The position numbers were made by a program, and so were the translations under genes. DNA of 64,000 bases from Seohaeicola sp024304985 (GTDB lineage Bacteria; Pseudomonadota; Alphaproteobacteria; Rhodobacterales; Rhodobacteraceae): the NCBI RefSeq assembly GCF_028802875.1, contig NZ_JARAMP010000013.1:62001-126000 (forward strand). The letters run 5' to 3'. This document shows positions 53,156-61,720 of the stretch, in pieces; position 1 is the stretch's first letter, and each line of letters opens with the position of its first letter. Under the pieces are notes generated by a model that was not told the DNA's origin, did no database searches, and worked only from the letters and a program-made list of their open reading frames with translations.

Positions 53156-53740
53156 ATGGCACTGTCCCCCAAATCCAAAACTGTGGCCCAGACGCTTGGC
53201 CTTGTGGTCGTGATGGGCAGCCTCGCATGGGCTTCGGTGCCCTTCTATGACTGGTTTTGCCGCGTCACTGGCTTTGGCGGCACCACCAGCGTGTCCGAGG
53301 TCGCGCCGCAAGACGTGCTGGAGCAGACCATCATCGTGCGCTTCGACGCTTCGAAGGACCGCGACATGCAGTGGGAATTCAAGCCGGTCGAACGCCAGAT
53401 GGAGATACGCATCGGCGAAACGGGTCTGGCCTTCTATGAGGCTTATAACCCCACTGACCGTGTCATCGCGGGCACCGCGACCTACAATGTCACCCCCTAT
53501 GAAGCGGGCGGCTTTTTCAGCAAGATCCAGTGTTTCTGCTTTGAACAGCAGGTGCTGCAACCCGGCGAGCGGGTCATGATGCCGGTGACCTTCTACGTCG
53601 ATCCCGAGATCGTGACGGATCGGGACGGGCAGCACGTCAAACAGATCACACTGTCCTACACTTTCTACGAAACCGAATTGCCCGAGGAGCAGGCAGCGCT
53701 TGACGCCGCCGCCACGGACGCGGATACCACCCTGAACTAA
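53156..53740 (+). CDS. ctaG: Cytochrome c oxidase copper chaperone CtaG (Cox11)
   Basis: This delivers copper to the CuB site of subunit I. The 194-residue protein has one N-terminal helix, VPFYDWFCRVTGFGG, and a periplasmic beta domain with the copper-binding CFCF (Cys126 and Cys128) in KIQCFCFEQQ. It lies one base after the small membrane protein gene. The start at 53156 follows AAGGAG. Confidence 0.95.
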   Translation: MALSPKSKTVAQTLGLVVVMGSLAWASVPFYDWFCRVTGFGGTTSVSEVAPQDVLEQTIIVRFDASKDRDMQWEFKPVERQMEIRIGETGLAFYEAYNPTDRVIAGTATYNVTPYEAGGFFSKIQCFCFEQQVLQPGERVMMPVTFYVDPEIVTDRDGQHVKQITLSYTFYETELPEEQAALDAAATDADTTLN

Positions 53741-53765
53741 GAAGCCTTCCAACGAGGGAAACAAG

Positions 53766-54566
53766 ATGGCGCACGAGAAAAATCACGATTACCACATTCT
53801 GGCCCCGTCACTTTGGCCCTTCATGGGTGCAGTTGCGGCCTTTGTCATGCTCTACGGGGCGGTGCTGTGGATGTCCCAGGGGATGCCCTGGATGTTCCTT
53901 GCCGGTCTTGTCGGCGTTCTCTACGTCATGTTCGGCTGGTGGGCCGATGTCGTAGCGGAAAGCCAGGTAGGCGATCACACCCCCGTGGTGCGGATCGGCC
54001 TGCGCTATGGCTTCATCCTGTTCATCATGTCCGAAGTGATGTTCTTCGCGGCCTGGTTCTGGAGCTTCTTCAAGCATGCCATGTATCCGATGGGCCCGCT
54101 CAGCCCCGCCGTGGATGGCGTCTGGCCGCCCGCCGGGATCGAGACCTTCGACCCTTGGCATCTGCCGCTGATCAACACGCTGATCCTGCTGTGCTCGGGT
54201 GCCGCCGCCACATGGGCGCACCATGCGCTGGTGCATGAGAACAACCGCGAGGACATGAAATGGGGCCTGATCATCGCGATCGCCCTGGGCGTGATCTTCA
54301 CCGGCTTCCAGGCCTATGAATACAGCCACGCGGCCTTTGGCTTTGCCGGCAACATCTATGGCGCGAACTTCTTCATGGCGACGGGCTTCCACGGCTTTCA
54401 TGTGATCATCGGCACGATCTTCCTGTTCGTCTGCCTGATCCGCCTGCAGCGCGGCCATTTCAGTCAGGAAAAACACGTCGGCTTCGAGGCAGCAGCCTGG
54501 TACTGGCACTTCGTGGATGTGGTCTGGCTGTTCCTGTTCGCGGCCGTCTATGTCTGGGGCGGCTGA
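53766..54566 (+). CDS. ctaE: Cytochrome c oxidase subunit III
   Basis: The 266-residue protein has seven helices, FILFIMSEVMFFAAWFWSFF with the buried Glu that is standard in subunit III, and ATGFHGFHVIIGTIFL followed by EAAAWYWHFVDVVWLFLF. It stabilises the proton-pumping aa3-type complex. The gene follows ctaG by 25 bp and ends ahead of a hairpin. Confidence 0.96.
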   Translation: MAHEKNHDYHILAPSLWPFMGAVAAFVMLYGAVLWMSQGMPWMFLAGLVGVLYVMFGWWADVVAESQVGDHTPVVRIGLRYGFILFIMSEVMFFAAWFWSFFKHAMYPMGPLSPAVDGVWPPAGIETFDPWHLPLINTLILLCSGAAATWAHHALVHENNREDMKWGLIIAIALGVIFTGFQAYEYSHAAFGFAGNIYGANFFMATGFHGFHVIIGTIFLFVCLIRLQRGHFSQEKHVGFEAAAWYWHFVDVVWLFLFAAVYVWGG

Positions 54567-54631
54567 TCCCGCTGGCCGGTGGCCCGCTGCGCTTTAGCGG
54601 TTGAAATCCGGCTGACAAACCGAAAGAAAGC

Positions 54632-54656
54632 AAAGCGCGCGGCTCCCGCGCGCTTT
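54632..54656 (+). terminator. Hairpin between ctaE and surf1
   Basis: AAAGCGCGCGG-CTC-CCGCGCGCTTT is a perfect 11-bp stem with a 3-nt loop. Only three T residues end it, so it is probably a partial terminator that separates the structural genes from surf1 and thrC. Confidence 0.55.
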
Positions 54657-54682
54657 CCACGTTCAAAGGGCTTGCCCATACG

Positions 54683-55354
54683 ATGCGTCTTCTTCTTCCC
54701 CTGATCTTCGGACTGCTCGGCACTGTCGTGCTGGTGGGCCTTGGCATCTGGCAGATTCACCGCCTTGAGTGGAAAGAGGCGATCCTTGCCGATATCGACG
54801 CGCGCATCACCGCCGCCCCCGTGGCCTTGCCCGTGCAGCCCGACCCGCAGGCCGACCGCTACCTGCCGGTCTCGGTCACCGGACAGTTGCAGGACCCTGC
54901 AATCCGGGTGCTGGTCAGCCAGAAGCAGGTTGGCGCGGGCTATCGCATCATCCGCCCGATGGACGTCGAGGGGCGTCGCATCATGGTCGATCTGGGCTTC
55001 CTGCCGATCCAGTCTCCCACCCCTGCCAATACGGCAGACCCGGTCACCGTGCAGGGCAATCTGCACTGGCCGGATGAGGTGGACAGCTACACCCCCGCAC
55101 CCGATCTGGGGGCCGATATCTGGTTCGCCCGTGATCTGCCGCGCATGGCGGACCATCTGGGCACCGAACCCGTTTTGGTCGTTGCCCGCGCCACGTCGCT
55201 GCCGGACAGCGCCCTGTCGCCCCTGCCGGTGGACACGTCGGGCATCCCGAACGATCATCTGGGCTATGCCGTCACGTGGTTCGGTCTGGCCATCGTCTGG
55301 GTGGTGATGACCGGCTTCTTCCTGTGGCGCATCCGCAAACCCGCGAAAGGCTGA
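54683..55354 (+). CDS. surf1: SURF1-family cytochrome oxidase assembly protein
   Basis: SURF1 helps insert haem A into subunit I. The 223-residue protein has an N-terminal helix (LLLPLIFGLLGTVVLVGLGIWQI), the motif GIWQIHRLEWKEAILADID, a periplasmic domain with GYRIIRPMDVEGRRIMVDLGF, and a C-terminal helix with NDHLGYAVTWFGLAIVWVVM. It is followed by thrC after four bases. Confidence 0.92.
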   Translation: MRLLLPLIFGLLGTVVLVGLGIWQIHRLEWKEAILADIDARITAAPVALPVQPDPQADRYLPVSVTGQLQDPAIRVLVSQKQVGAGYRIIRPMDVEGRRIMVDLGFLPIQSPTPANTADPVTVQGNLHWPDEVDSYTPAPDLGADIWFARDLPRMADHLGTEPVLVVARATSLPDSALSPLPVDTSGIPNDHLGYAVTWFGLAIVWVVMTGFFLWRIRKPAKG

Positions 55355-55358
55355 AACA

Positions 55359-56747
55359 GTGCAGTATATCTCGACCCGTGGCACCGCGCCCGTTCTGACC
55401 TTCGAGCAGGCGATGCTGACCGGCCTTGCCCGCGATGGGGGGCTTTACCTCCCGCAATCCATTCCGGTCATGAGCACGGCCGATATCCGCGCGCTGGCTG
55501 GCCTGTCCTATGAGGACGCCGCCTTCCGCATCATGCGCCCCTATATCGGCGACACTTTCACCGATACCGAATTCGAAGGCATCATCGCCCGCGCCTATGC
55601 AGGCTTCGGCCACGCCGCCCGCGCGCCCTTGGTGCAACTGGATAGCAACCATCATTTGCTCGAACTGTTCCACGGCCCCACGCTGGCCTTCAAGGATTTC
55701 GCCATGCAGCTGATCGGTCAGCTGTTTCAGGCGGCCTTGGGTCGCTCTGGCGACCGCGTGACCATCGTTGGGGCCACCAGTGGCGATACCGGCTCGGCGG
55801 CGATCGAGGCGTTCCGGGGGCTGGACGCCGTGGATGTGTTCATCCTCTACCCCCACGGACGCGTCTCCGAAGTGCAGCGCCGCCAGATGACCACGCCGGT
55901 TGAGGCGAATGTCCATGCCCTCGCCATCGACGGCCATTTTGACGATGCGCAGGCGCGTGTGAAGGATATGTTCAACGATTTCGCCTTCCGCGACGGGGTG
56001 CGCCTTGCCGGCGTCAACTCGATCAACTGGGCGCGTGTGCTGGCGCAGGTGGTCTATTACTTCACCTCCGCCGTCAGCCTTGGCGCGCCTGACCGCAAGG
56101 TCAGCTTCACCGTGCCCACGGGAAATTTCGGGGATATCTTCGCGGGCTACATCGCCAAGCGCATGGGCCTGCCCATCGACCGGCTGGTCGTGGCCACCAA
56201 CCATAACGACATCCTGCACCGCTGCCTGTCGGGGGGCGAATACCGCCCCGACGGGGTGATCCCCTCGATCAGCCCCTCGATGGATATTCAGGTCAGCTCG
56301 AATTTCGAACGCGCGCTGTTCTACGCCTATAACCAGGATGGTGCCGCCGTGGCCCAACTGATGGACGAACTGAAGGCAGGTGGCTTCACCGTCTCCCAAG
56401 GCGCGATGCAAGCCCTGCGCGAGGCGTTCGACTCGGGGCGCTGTGGCGAGGATGAGACCAGCGCCACAATAGGCCGCACCCTGAAAACTACGGGTGAATT
56501 GCTCTGCCCCCACACGGCCGTCGGCGTGCATGTGGCCGAGGCTTTGCGTGATTCTTCTGTGCCCATGATCACGCTGGCCACCGCCCATCCCGCGAAATTC
56601 CCCGATGCGGTCGAGGCGGCGACGGCTGTGCGCCCGCCCTTGCCGCCACGCATGGCCGATCTCTACGACCGGCCCGAGCGTGTCACCCGGATTGGCAACG
56701 ACCTTGCCGCCATCGAATCCCTGATCAGAGAGCGTATCTCCAATTGA
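55359..56747 (+). CDS. thrC: Threonine synthase
   Basis: This PLP enzyme makes threonine from O-phosphohomoserine. The 462-residue protein has YISTRGTAPVLTFEQAMLTGLARDGGLYLP, the PLP Lys112 in GPTLAFKDFAMQ, GATSGDTGSAAIEAFRG and FTVPTGNFGDIFAGYIAKRMG. The start is GTG at 55359, since no ATG matches the N-terminus. It overlaps the next gene by 4 bp (TTGA). Confidence 0.94.
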   Translation: MQYISTRGTAPVLTFEQAMLTGLARDGGLYLPQSIPVMSTADIRALAGLSYEDAAFRIMRPYIGDTFTDTEFEGIIARAYAGFGHAARAPLVQLDSNHHLLELFHGPTLAFKDFAMQLIGQLFQAALGRSGDRVTIVGATSGDTGSAAIEAFRGLDAVDVFILYPHGRVSEVQRRQMTTPVEANVHALAIDGHFDDAQARVKDMFNDFAFRDGVRLAGVNSINWARVLAQVVYYFTSAVSLGAPDRKVSFTVPTGNFGDIFAGYIAKRMGLPIDRLVVATNHNDILHRCLSGGEYRPDGVIPSISPSMDIQVSSNFERALFYAYNQDGAAVAQLMDELKAGGFTVSQGAMQALREAFDSGRCGEDETSATIGRTLKTTGELLCPHTAVGVHVAEALRDSSVPMITLATAHPAKFPDAVEAATAVRPPLPPRMADLYDRPERVTRIGNDLAAIESLIRERISN

Positions 56748-58006
56748 CCGTCCGTACCCATACTCTTGAAAACGGCCTGCGTATCGTCACAGAACGGATG
56801 GACGGGCTGCAATCCGCCGCCATCGGCATCTGGGTGCTGTCCGGCGGGCGGCATGAACGCCCCGAACAGAACGGCATCGCCCATTTTCTGGAACATATGG
56901 CCTTCAAGGGCACAAAGCGCCGCTCGGCGCTGGAAATCGCCGAGGTGATCGAGGATGTGGGCGGCTACATCAACGCCTATACCTCGCGCGAGGCGACCGC
57001 CTATTACGCCCGCGTGCTTGAGGCCGATGTGCCGCTGGCGCTGGATGTGGTGTCCGATATCGTGTTGAATCCGGTGTTCGACCCCGGCGAGATCGAGGTG
57101 GAACGCGGCGTGATCCTGCAGGAAATCGGGCAGGCGCTGGATACGCCCGATGACGTGATCTTCGACTGGCTGCAGGAGAAGTCCTATCCCGATCAACCCC
57201 TTGGCCGCACCATCCTTGGTGCGACCGAGCGTATCCGCGCCTTCAACCGCGCCGACCTGCAAGGCTTCGTGGCCGAACATTACAGCCCCGCGAACATGAT
57301 CCTGTCCGCGGCAGGCGCGGTGGATCACGACAAGATCGTGGCCGAGGCCGAGGCGATCTTTGGCCATCTGCCCAAGGGCAGGCTGCATCACCCGACACCC
57401 GCGCATTTCGTGGGTGGCGAACACCGTGTCGAGAAGCAGTTGGAACAGGCGCATTTCGCGCTGGCGTTCGAAAGCCCCGATTACACTGATCCCGCGATTT
57501 ATACGGCGCAGATCTATGCCTCTGCCCTGGGCGGCGGCATGTCGAGCCGCCTGTTTCAGGAGGTGCGTGAAAAACGTGGCCTGTGCTACACGATCTTCGC
57601 GCAGGCGGGGGCGCATGCCGATACGGGCATGATGACGATCTATGCCGGCACTTCGGCCGAGGATCTGGGCGATCTGACCACGATCACGCTGGACGAGATG
57701 AAACGCGCCGCTGACGACATGACCGAGGCCGAAGTCGCCCGCGCCCGCGCCCAGATGAAAGCCGGGCTTCTGATGGGGCTGGAAAGCCCGTCGAACCGGG
57801 CCGAACGTCTGGCGCGCCAGATGCAGGTCTGGGGCCGCATCCCGCCCCTGTCCGAGGTGGTGGACCATATCGACGCCGTCACGGTCGAGGATGTCCGCGC
57901 CATGGCCGCCCATATGATCGCCAATGCCCCCTCTGCGCTGGCGCTCTATGGCCCGATCTCGACCGCCCCCGACTGGCAGACTCTTCAGGACAGGCGCGTG
58001 GCCTGA
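56744..58006 (+). CDS. M16-family zinc peptidase, mitochondrial-processing-peptidase-like
   Basis: The 420-residue protein has the inverted zinc motif HFLEH (His47, Glu50, His51) in IAHFLEHMAFKGT and the second Glu in EVERGVILQEI. The later half is the partner-like domain (ALGGGMSSRLFQEVREKRGLCYTIFA). The start is TTG at 56744, overlapping the thrC stop. Such thrC-linked peptidases resemble the beta subunit of mitochondrial processing peptidase; the substrate is unknown. Confidence 0.9.
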   Translation: MTVRTHTLENGLRIVTERMDGLQSAAIGIWVLSGGRHERPEQNGIAHFLEHMAFKGTKRRSALEIAEVIEDVGGYINAYTSREATAYYARVLEADVPLALDVVSDIVLNPVFDPGEIEVERGVILQEIGQALDTPDDVIFDWLQEKSYPDQPLGRTILGATERIRAFNRADLQGFVAEHYSPANMILSAAGAVDHDKIVAEAEAIFGHLPKGRLHHPTPAHFVGGEHRVEKQLEQAHFALAFESPDYTDPAIYTAQIYASALGGGMSSRLFQEVREKRGLCYTIFAQAGAHADTGMMTIYAGTSAEDLGDLTTITLDEMKRAADDMTEAEVARARAQMKAGLLMGLESPSNRAERLARQMQVWGRIPPLSEVVDHIDAVTVEDVRAMAAHMIANAPSALALYGPISTAPDWQTLQDRRVA

Positions 58007-58590
58007 TGCTGCTGGGCCGACGGAAAGTCCGTATCGAAACCGAGCGGCTGACCCTGCGCCCGCCCGCTCATGCCGATTTCCGCGATTGGGCCAGCCTGCG
58101 CCGCGACAGCGAAGGTTTCCTGACCCGGTGGGAGCCGACATGGGCCCCCGACCATCTGTCGCGCAAGGCCTTTACCAACCGCGTCTACTGGGCGCAGCGC
58201 TCGATCAGCAACGGCTCGGCCCTGCCGCTTTTCCTGATCCGGCGCGAGGACAGTTCGCTTCTGGGCGCGATCACGCTGGACAACATCCGCCGCGGCCCCG
58301 CACAGGCCGGCACGCTGGGCTACTGGATCGGCGAAAGCCATGCCCGGCAGGGCTATATGCGCGAGGCGATCGAGGCGATGGTGCATCACGCCTTCCACCG
58401 CCTTGACCTCAGCCGGATCGAAGCGGCCTGCCTGCCCGAAAACGCCCCCTCGCGCGGCCTGCTGGAAAAATGCGGCTTCAAATACGAGGGCGTGGCGCAA
58501 AGCTATCTGCAAATCGGCGGGCGCTGGCGCACCCATGTCCTCTACTCCGCGCTGCGGATGGACCGCCGCGGTCGCACCGACGTGGGCTGA
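58006..58590 (+). CDS. GNAT-family N-acetyltransferase, RimJ/RimL type
   Basis: The 194-residue protein starts IETERLTLRPPAHADFRDWASLR and has LGYWIGESHARQGYMREAIEAMVHHAF and NAPSRGLLEKCGFKYEG. These mark the ribosomal-protein Ala/Ser N-acetyltransferase branch. It overlaps the peptidase stop (TGATG). A post-stop repeat copy follows 48 bp later. Confidence 0.88.
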   Translation: MLLGRRKVRIETERLTLRPPAHADFRDWASLRRDSEGFLTRWEPTWAPDHLSRKAFTNRVYWAQRSISNGSALPLFLIRREDSSLLGAITLDNIRRGPAQAGTLGYWIGESHARQGYMREAIEAMVHHAFHRLDLSRIEAACLPENAPSRGLLEKCGFKYEGVAQSYLQIGGRWRTHVLYSALRMDRRGRTDVG

Positions 58591-58637
58591 CGCTCTGCCC
58601 AATCCGGCGGCATCACAAGGGGCGCGGTGTGGTTTTC

Positions 58638-58660
58638 GGATATTTTTGGCAAGAAGAAAC
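58638..58660 (+). repeat. Post-stop repeat, copy F
   Basis: GGATATTT-TTG-GCAAGAAGAAA lies 48 bp after the GNAT stop and 60 bp ahead of the next start. No clear hairpin flanks this copy. Confidence 0.72.
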
Positions 58661-58719
58661 GGCAAGGTGAGGTGACAGGCGACGCGGCCGCGCTATCCTG
58701 ATCACCAGGAGGACCTGCC

Positions 58720-59550
58720 ATGATCCGTCACATGCCCGTTCTTGCCCTTGCAGTCTCGCTCATCGCCGCCCCCGCGCAGGCGCAGGATCGCATCCCCAGC
58801 CATTGTATCGCGGTCGCTGATGCCGCCCCCGGTCTGGAATACCTGCATCAGGCCAGCTTCCGCGACCCGCTGCCCGCCGATACCGTGCGGATCAATTACA
58901 TCGACCATGCCTCGTTCCTGATCCAGACCACGGGCGGGCTGAACGCGGTCACGGATTTCACGGGCTTCATCGGCAATGTCGATCTGATCCCCGATATCGT
59001 GACGATGAACCACGCCCATTCGACCCATTGGACATCGGCACCAGACCCGGCCATTCCCCATGTCCTGCGCGGCTGGGGTGAGGTCTTCGGGGAAGGGGTC
59101 GATCATTATCTGGATCTGGGCGAGATGCTGGTGCGCAACGTGCCCACCGACATCAGGTCCTTCCGCGGGGTCGAGGCTCGGGGCAATTCCATCTTCATTT
59201 TTGAAGTGGCGGGCCTGTGCATCGGGCATCTGGGCCATCTGCATCAGGAACCCAGCCCCGAACAATATGCCGCCATCGGTCGGCTCGACGTGGTCATGGC
59301 GCCGGTGGACGGCGGCCTGACGCTGGACCTGCCGACGATGATGCGGGTGGTGGGACGGCTAAGCTCCTCGGTGGTGATCCCGATGCACTGGTTCGGCGAT
59401 GGCACGCTGCGCGCCTTTGTGGACGGGATGAGAACGCAGTTCGCCGTGATCGACGCAGGCGAGAGCAGCCTCGAGCTGTCCCTGGCCAACCTGCCGCGCC
59501 AGCCCACGATTGTTGTGCTTCGCCCGCAGCTTTTGCAGGACGCGGACTAG
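58720..59550 (+). CDS. Exported metallo-beta-lactamase-fold protein
   Basis: The 276-residue protein has a signal peptide (cleavage near AQAQDR) and a UlaG-like MBL fold: YIDHASFLIQTTGGLNAVTDF, MNHAHSTHW and IPMHWFGDGT. His98, His100 and His103 fit the metal site, but the Asp of HxHxDH is replaced by Thr102. LGHLHQE and MHWFG may supply further metal ligands. Thus metal binding is likely and hydrolysis uncertain. AGGAGG lies upstream. Confidence 0.75.
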   Translation: MIRHMPVLALAVSLIAAPAQAQDRIPSHCIAVADAAPGLEYLHQASFRDPLPADTVRINYIDHASFLIQTTGGLNAVTDFTGFIGNVDLIPDIVTMNHAHSTHWTSAPDPAIPHVLRGWGEVFGEGVDHYLDLGEMLVRNVPTDIRSFRGVEARGNSIFIFEVAGLCIGHLGHLHQEPSPEQYAAIGRLDVVMAPVDGGLTLDLPTMMRVVGRLSSSVVIPMHWFGDGTLRAFVDGMRTQFAVIDAGESSLELSLANLPRQPTIVVLRPQLLQDAD

Positions 59551-59591
59551 TCGCTCTGGACGGCGGCGGGCGGCGTGATAGAACCTTGTTC

Positions 59592-61010
59592 ATGACGCTG
59601 AACCCCGCCACACCCGACCTCGCCCGCGCCTTGCGCGATCATCTGCCCGACCGCGCCTTCCGCGAGGTGACACCCGCCTATCTGGAAGAACCGCGCGGCC
59701 GCTGGGCTGGCCATGCCGGGCTGATCGTCGCGCCTGAAACGGTGGAACAAGTCGCTGCCGTGCTGCGCGCCTGCACCGCCGCCCGCGTCGGTGTTCTGCC
59801 CTATGGCGGGGGCACCGGGTTGGTCGGCGGGCAGATCATGCCCGACGGGCCCGCGCCGCTGCTCCTGTCGCTGGAGCGGATGACGGCGATCCGCGCGGTT
59901 TACCCCGAAGAGAACGTGATGGTGGTCGAGGCAGGGGCTATCCTGTCGGATATCCACGATGCGGCGACGGCGGTGGACCGGCTTTTCCCGCTCAGCATCG
60001 CGGCCAAGGGCTCGGCCCGGATCGGCGGCAACCTTGCCACCAATGCGGGCGGCGTCAATGTGCTGCGCTATGGCAATGCGCGCGACCTCTGTCTGGGGGT
60101 CGAGGTGGTGCTGGCCGATGGCCGCATCTGGAACGGCCTGTCGCGCCTGCGCAAGGACAATACCGGCTATGACCTGCGCCATCTGATGATCGGGTCCGAG
60201 GGCACGCTGGGCGTGATCACGGCGGCCAGCCTCAAACTGGTGCCGCGTCCCGCGGGCGAGGGAACGGCGCTGATGGTGGTCGAAAGCCCCGCCGCCGCCC
60301 TGACGCTGTTGTCCATGGCGCGCGACCTGATGGGCGAGGGGGTCAGCGCCTTCGAGTTGATGCATGCCAATGGCCTGCATTTCCTGACCGAGACCCTGCC
60401 CGATATCCGCCAACCCTTCGCCGAGACCCCCGACTGGTTCGTGCTGATCGACGTGGGGCTTGCCCATGGCCTCGATCCCGCCACGGCACTCGAAACCCTG
60501 TTCGAACGCGGGGCAGAAGCCGGTCTGGTCAGTGACGGCATGATCGCCCAATCCGAAACGCAGAGGCATCAGTTCTGGGAAGTGCGCGAACAGATCCCCG
60601 AGGCGAACCGCCGCGTCGGCGCCGTCTCAAGTCACGATATCTCGCTGCCTCTTGGGCTGGTGGCCGAATTCATCCGCCGCGCCGATGGTCTGATCGCCGG
60701 GATTGGTGATTTCCGCATCAATTGCTTCGGTCATCTGGGCGATGGCAACCTGCATTACAACGTCTTTCCCTTGCCCGGAAAATCGCGCGCCGACCATCTG
60801 GATGTCCGCGATCATGTGAAACATGTGCTGCACGATCTGGTGTATGAGATGGGCGGCTCGGTCAGCGCCGAACACGGGATCGGGCGGCTCAAGATCGACG
60901 ATCTGGAACGCTATGGCGATCCGGTCAAGCTCGAGATGATGCGCGCCATCAAGGCGACCCTGGACCCGTCGGGTATCCTCAACCCCGGCGCGGTGCTGCG
61001 CCGCGCCTGA
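59592..61010 (+). CDS. FAD-linked D-2-hydroxyacid dehydrogenase-like protein
   Basis: The 472-residue protein is of the GlcD/D-2-hydroxyglutarate dehydrogenase family. The FAD-binding PCMH domain has LPYGGGTGLVGGQ, IAAKGSARIGGNLATNAGG and MIGSEGTLGVITAASLKLVPRP. The C-terminal domain has CFGHLGDGNLHYNVFP and SAEHGIGRLK with catalytic His residues. It oxidises a D-2-hydroxyacid (lactate, glycolate or 2-hydroxyglutarate) in the cytoplasm; which one is unclear. A repeat copy starts immediately after its stop on the other strand. Confidence 0.88.
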   Translation: MTLNPATPDLARALRDHLPDRAFREVTPAYLEEPRGRWAGHAGLIVAPETVEQVAAVLRACTAARVGVLPYGGGTGLVGGQIMPDGPAPLLLSLERMTAIRAVYPEENVMVVEAGAILSDIHDAATAVDRLFPLSIAAKGSARIGGNLATNAGGVNVLRYGNARDLCLGVEVVLADGRIWNGLSRLRKDNTGYDLRHLMIGSEGTLGVITAASLKLVPRPAGEGTALMVVESPAAALTLLSMARDLMGEGVSAFELMHANGLHFLTETLPDIRQPFAETPDWFVLIDVGLAHGLDPATALETLFERGAEAGLVSDGMIAQSETQRHQFWEVREQIPEANRRVGAVSSHDISLPLGLVAEFIRRADGLIAGIGDFRINCFGHLGDGNLHYNVFPLPGKSRADHLDVRDHVKHVLHDLVYEMGGSVSAEHGIGRLKIDDLERYGDPVKLEMMRAIKATLDPSGILNPGAVLRRA

Positions 61011-61085
61011 GTTTCTTCTTGCTGCATACATCCTCGGGGGGAGACGTTCAGCACAGCTGAACGGCGGGGGGGCAGACAGCCCCCC
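61011..61085 (-). repeat. Composite post-stop repeat, copy B
   Basis: Read on the minus strand after apt: hairpin I GGGGGGC-TGTCT-GCCCCCC (61085-61067), identical to that of copy A. Hairpin II is CGTTCAGC-TGT-GCTGAACG (61063-61045), different in sequence but perfectly paired. CCCCCC (61041-61036) and GAGGATGTAT-GCA-GCAAGAAGAAAC (61035-61011) follow. Blocks come in the same order as at 6406-6470. Confidence 0.8.
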
Positions 61086-61103
61086 ATCACCCTCAGCCCC
61101 GGG

Positions 61104-61634
61104 TCACAGCCCTTCGAAGGCGCACAGGGCGTGCACCTCCATCCCCATCGCCTCAAGCCGCTTGCGCCCGCCCAGATCGGGCAGGTCGATGATGAAGGCG
61201 CAGCCCGCGATCACCCCGCCCAGCCGCTCGACCAGCCGGATACCCGCCTCGGCGGTGCCACCGGTGGCCAGCAGATCATCCACGACCAGAACCGTTTGTC
61301 CGGCGCGGATGGCGTCGTCATGGATCTCGACAATCGCCTCGCCATATTCCAGCTTGTAATCTTGGCTGATCGTGGTGCCCGGCAGCTTGCCCTTCTTGCG
61401 GATCGGCACAAAGCCCGTGCCCAGTTGATGCGCGATGGCCCCGCCCAGAATGAAGCCCCTTGCTTCCAGACCCACGACCACGTCGATGCGCTGCCCGGCA
61501 TAGGGGTGCAGCATCTGGTCCACGGCCATGCGGAACCCGCGCGGATCGGCAAAGAGCGTGGTCACGTCGCGGAACAGGATGCCCTCATGCGGGAAATCGA
61601 CGATGGTGCGGATGTAATCCTTGACGGTTTTCAT
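61104..61634 (-). CDS. apt: Adenine phosphoribosyltransferase
   Basis: This salvages adenine to AMP using PRPP. The 176-residue protein has FRDVTTLFADPRGF, VVGLEARGFILGGAIAHQLG and the PRPP-binding motif VLVVDDLLATGGTAEAG. It lies after mtnP on the minus strand; MtnP releases adenine from methylthioadenosine, so the pair recycles it. An AT stem (GAAAAAGT/ACTTTTTC, 61677-61698) lies in the 86-bp gap between them. Confidence 0.95.
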   Translation of the reverse strand: MKTVKDYIRTIVDFPHEGILFRDVTTLFADPRGFRMAVDQMLHPYAGQRIDVVVGLEARGFILGGAIAHQLGTGFVPIRKKGKLPGTTISQDYKLEYGEAIVEIHDDAIRAGQTVLVVDDLLATGGTAEAGIRLVERLGGVIAGCAFIIDLPDLGGRKRLEAMGMEVHALCAFEGL

Positions 61635-61720
61635 GATGGCTCCGTGTTGCGCGAACGTGGTCTCTAAGCAATCTCAGAAAAAGTTGACAGACTTTTTCGG
61701 TTCCACAGTGCGACCACCAT

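Noticed and set aside
61684..61689. Perfect TTGACA as a plus-strand -35 box
   Set aside because: No -10 at a suitable distance and no plus-strand gene follows; it is part of the AT inverted repeat.
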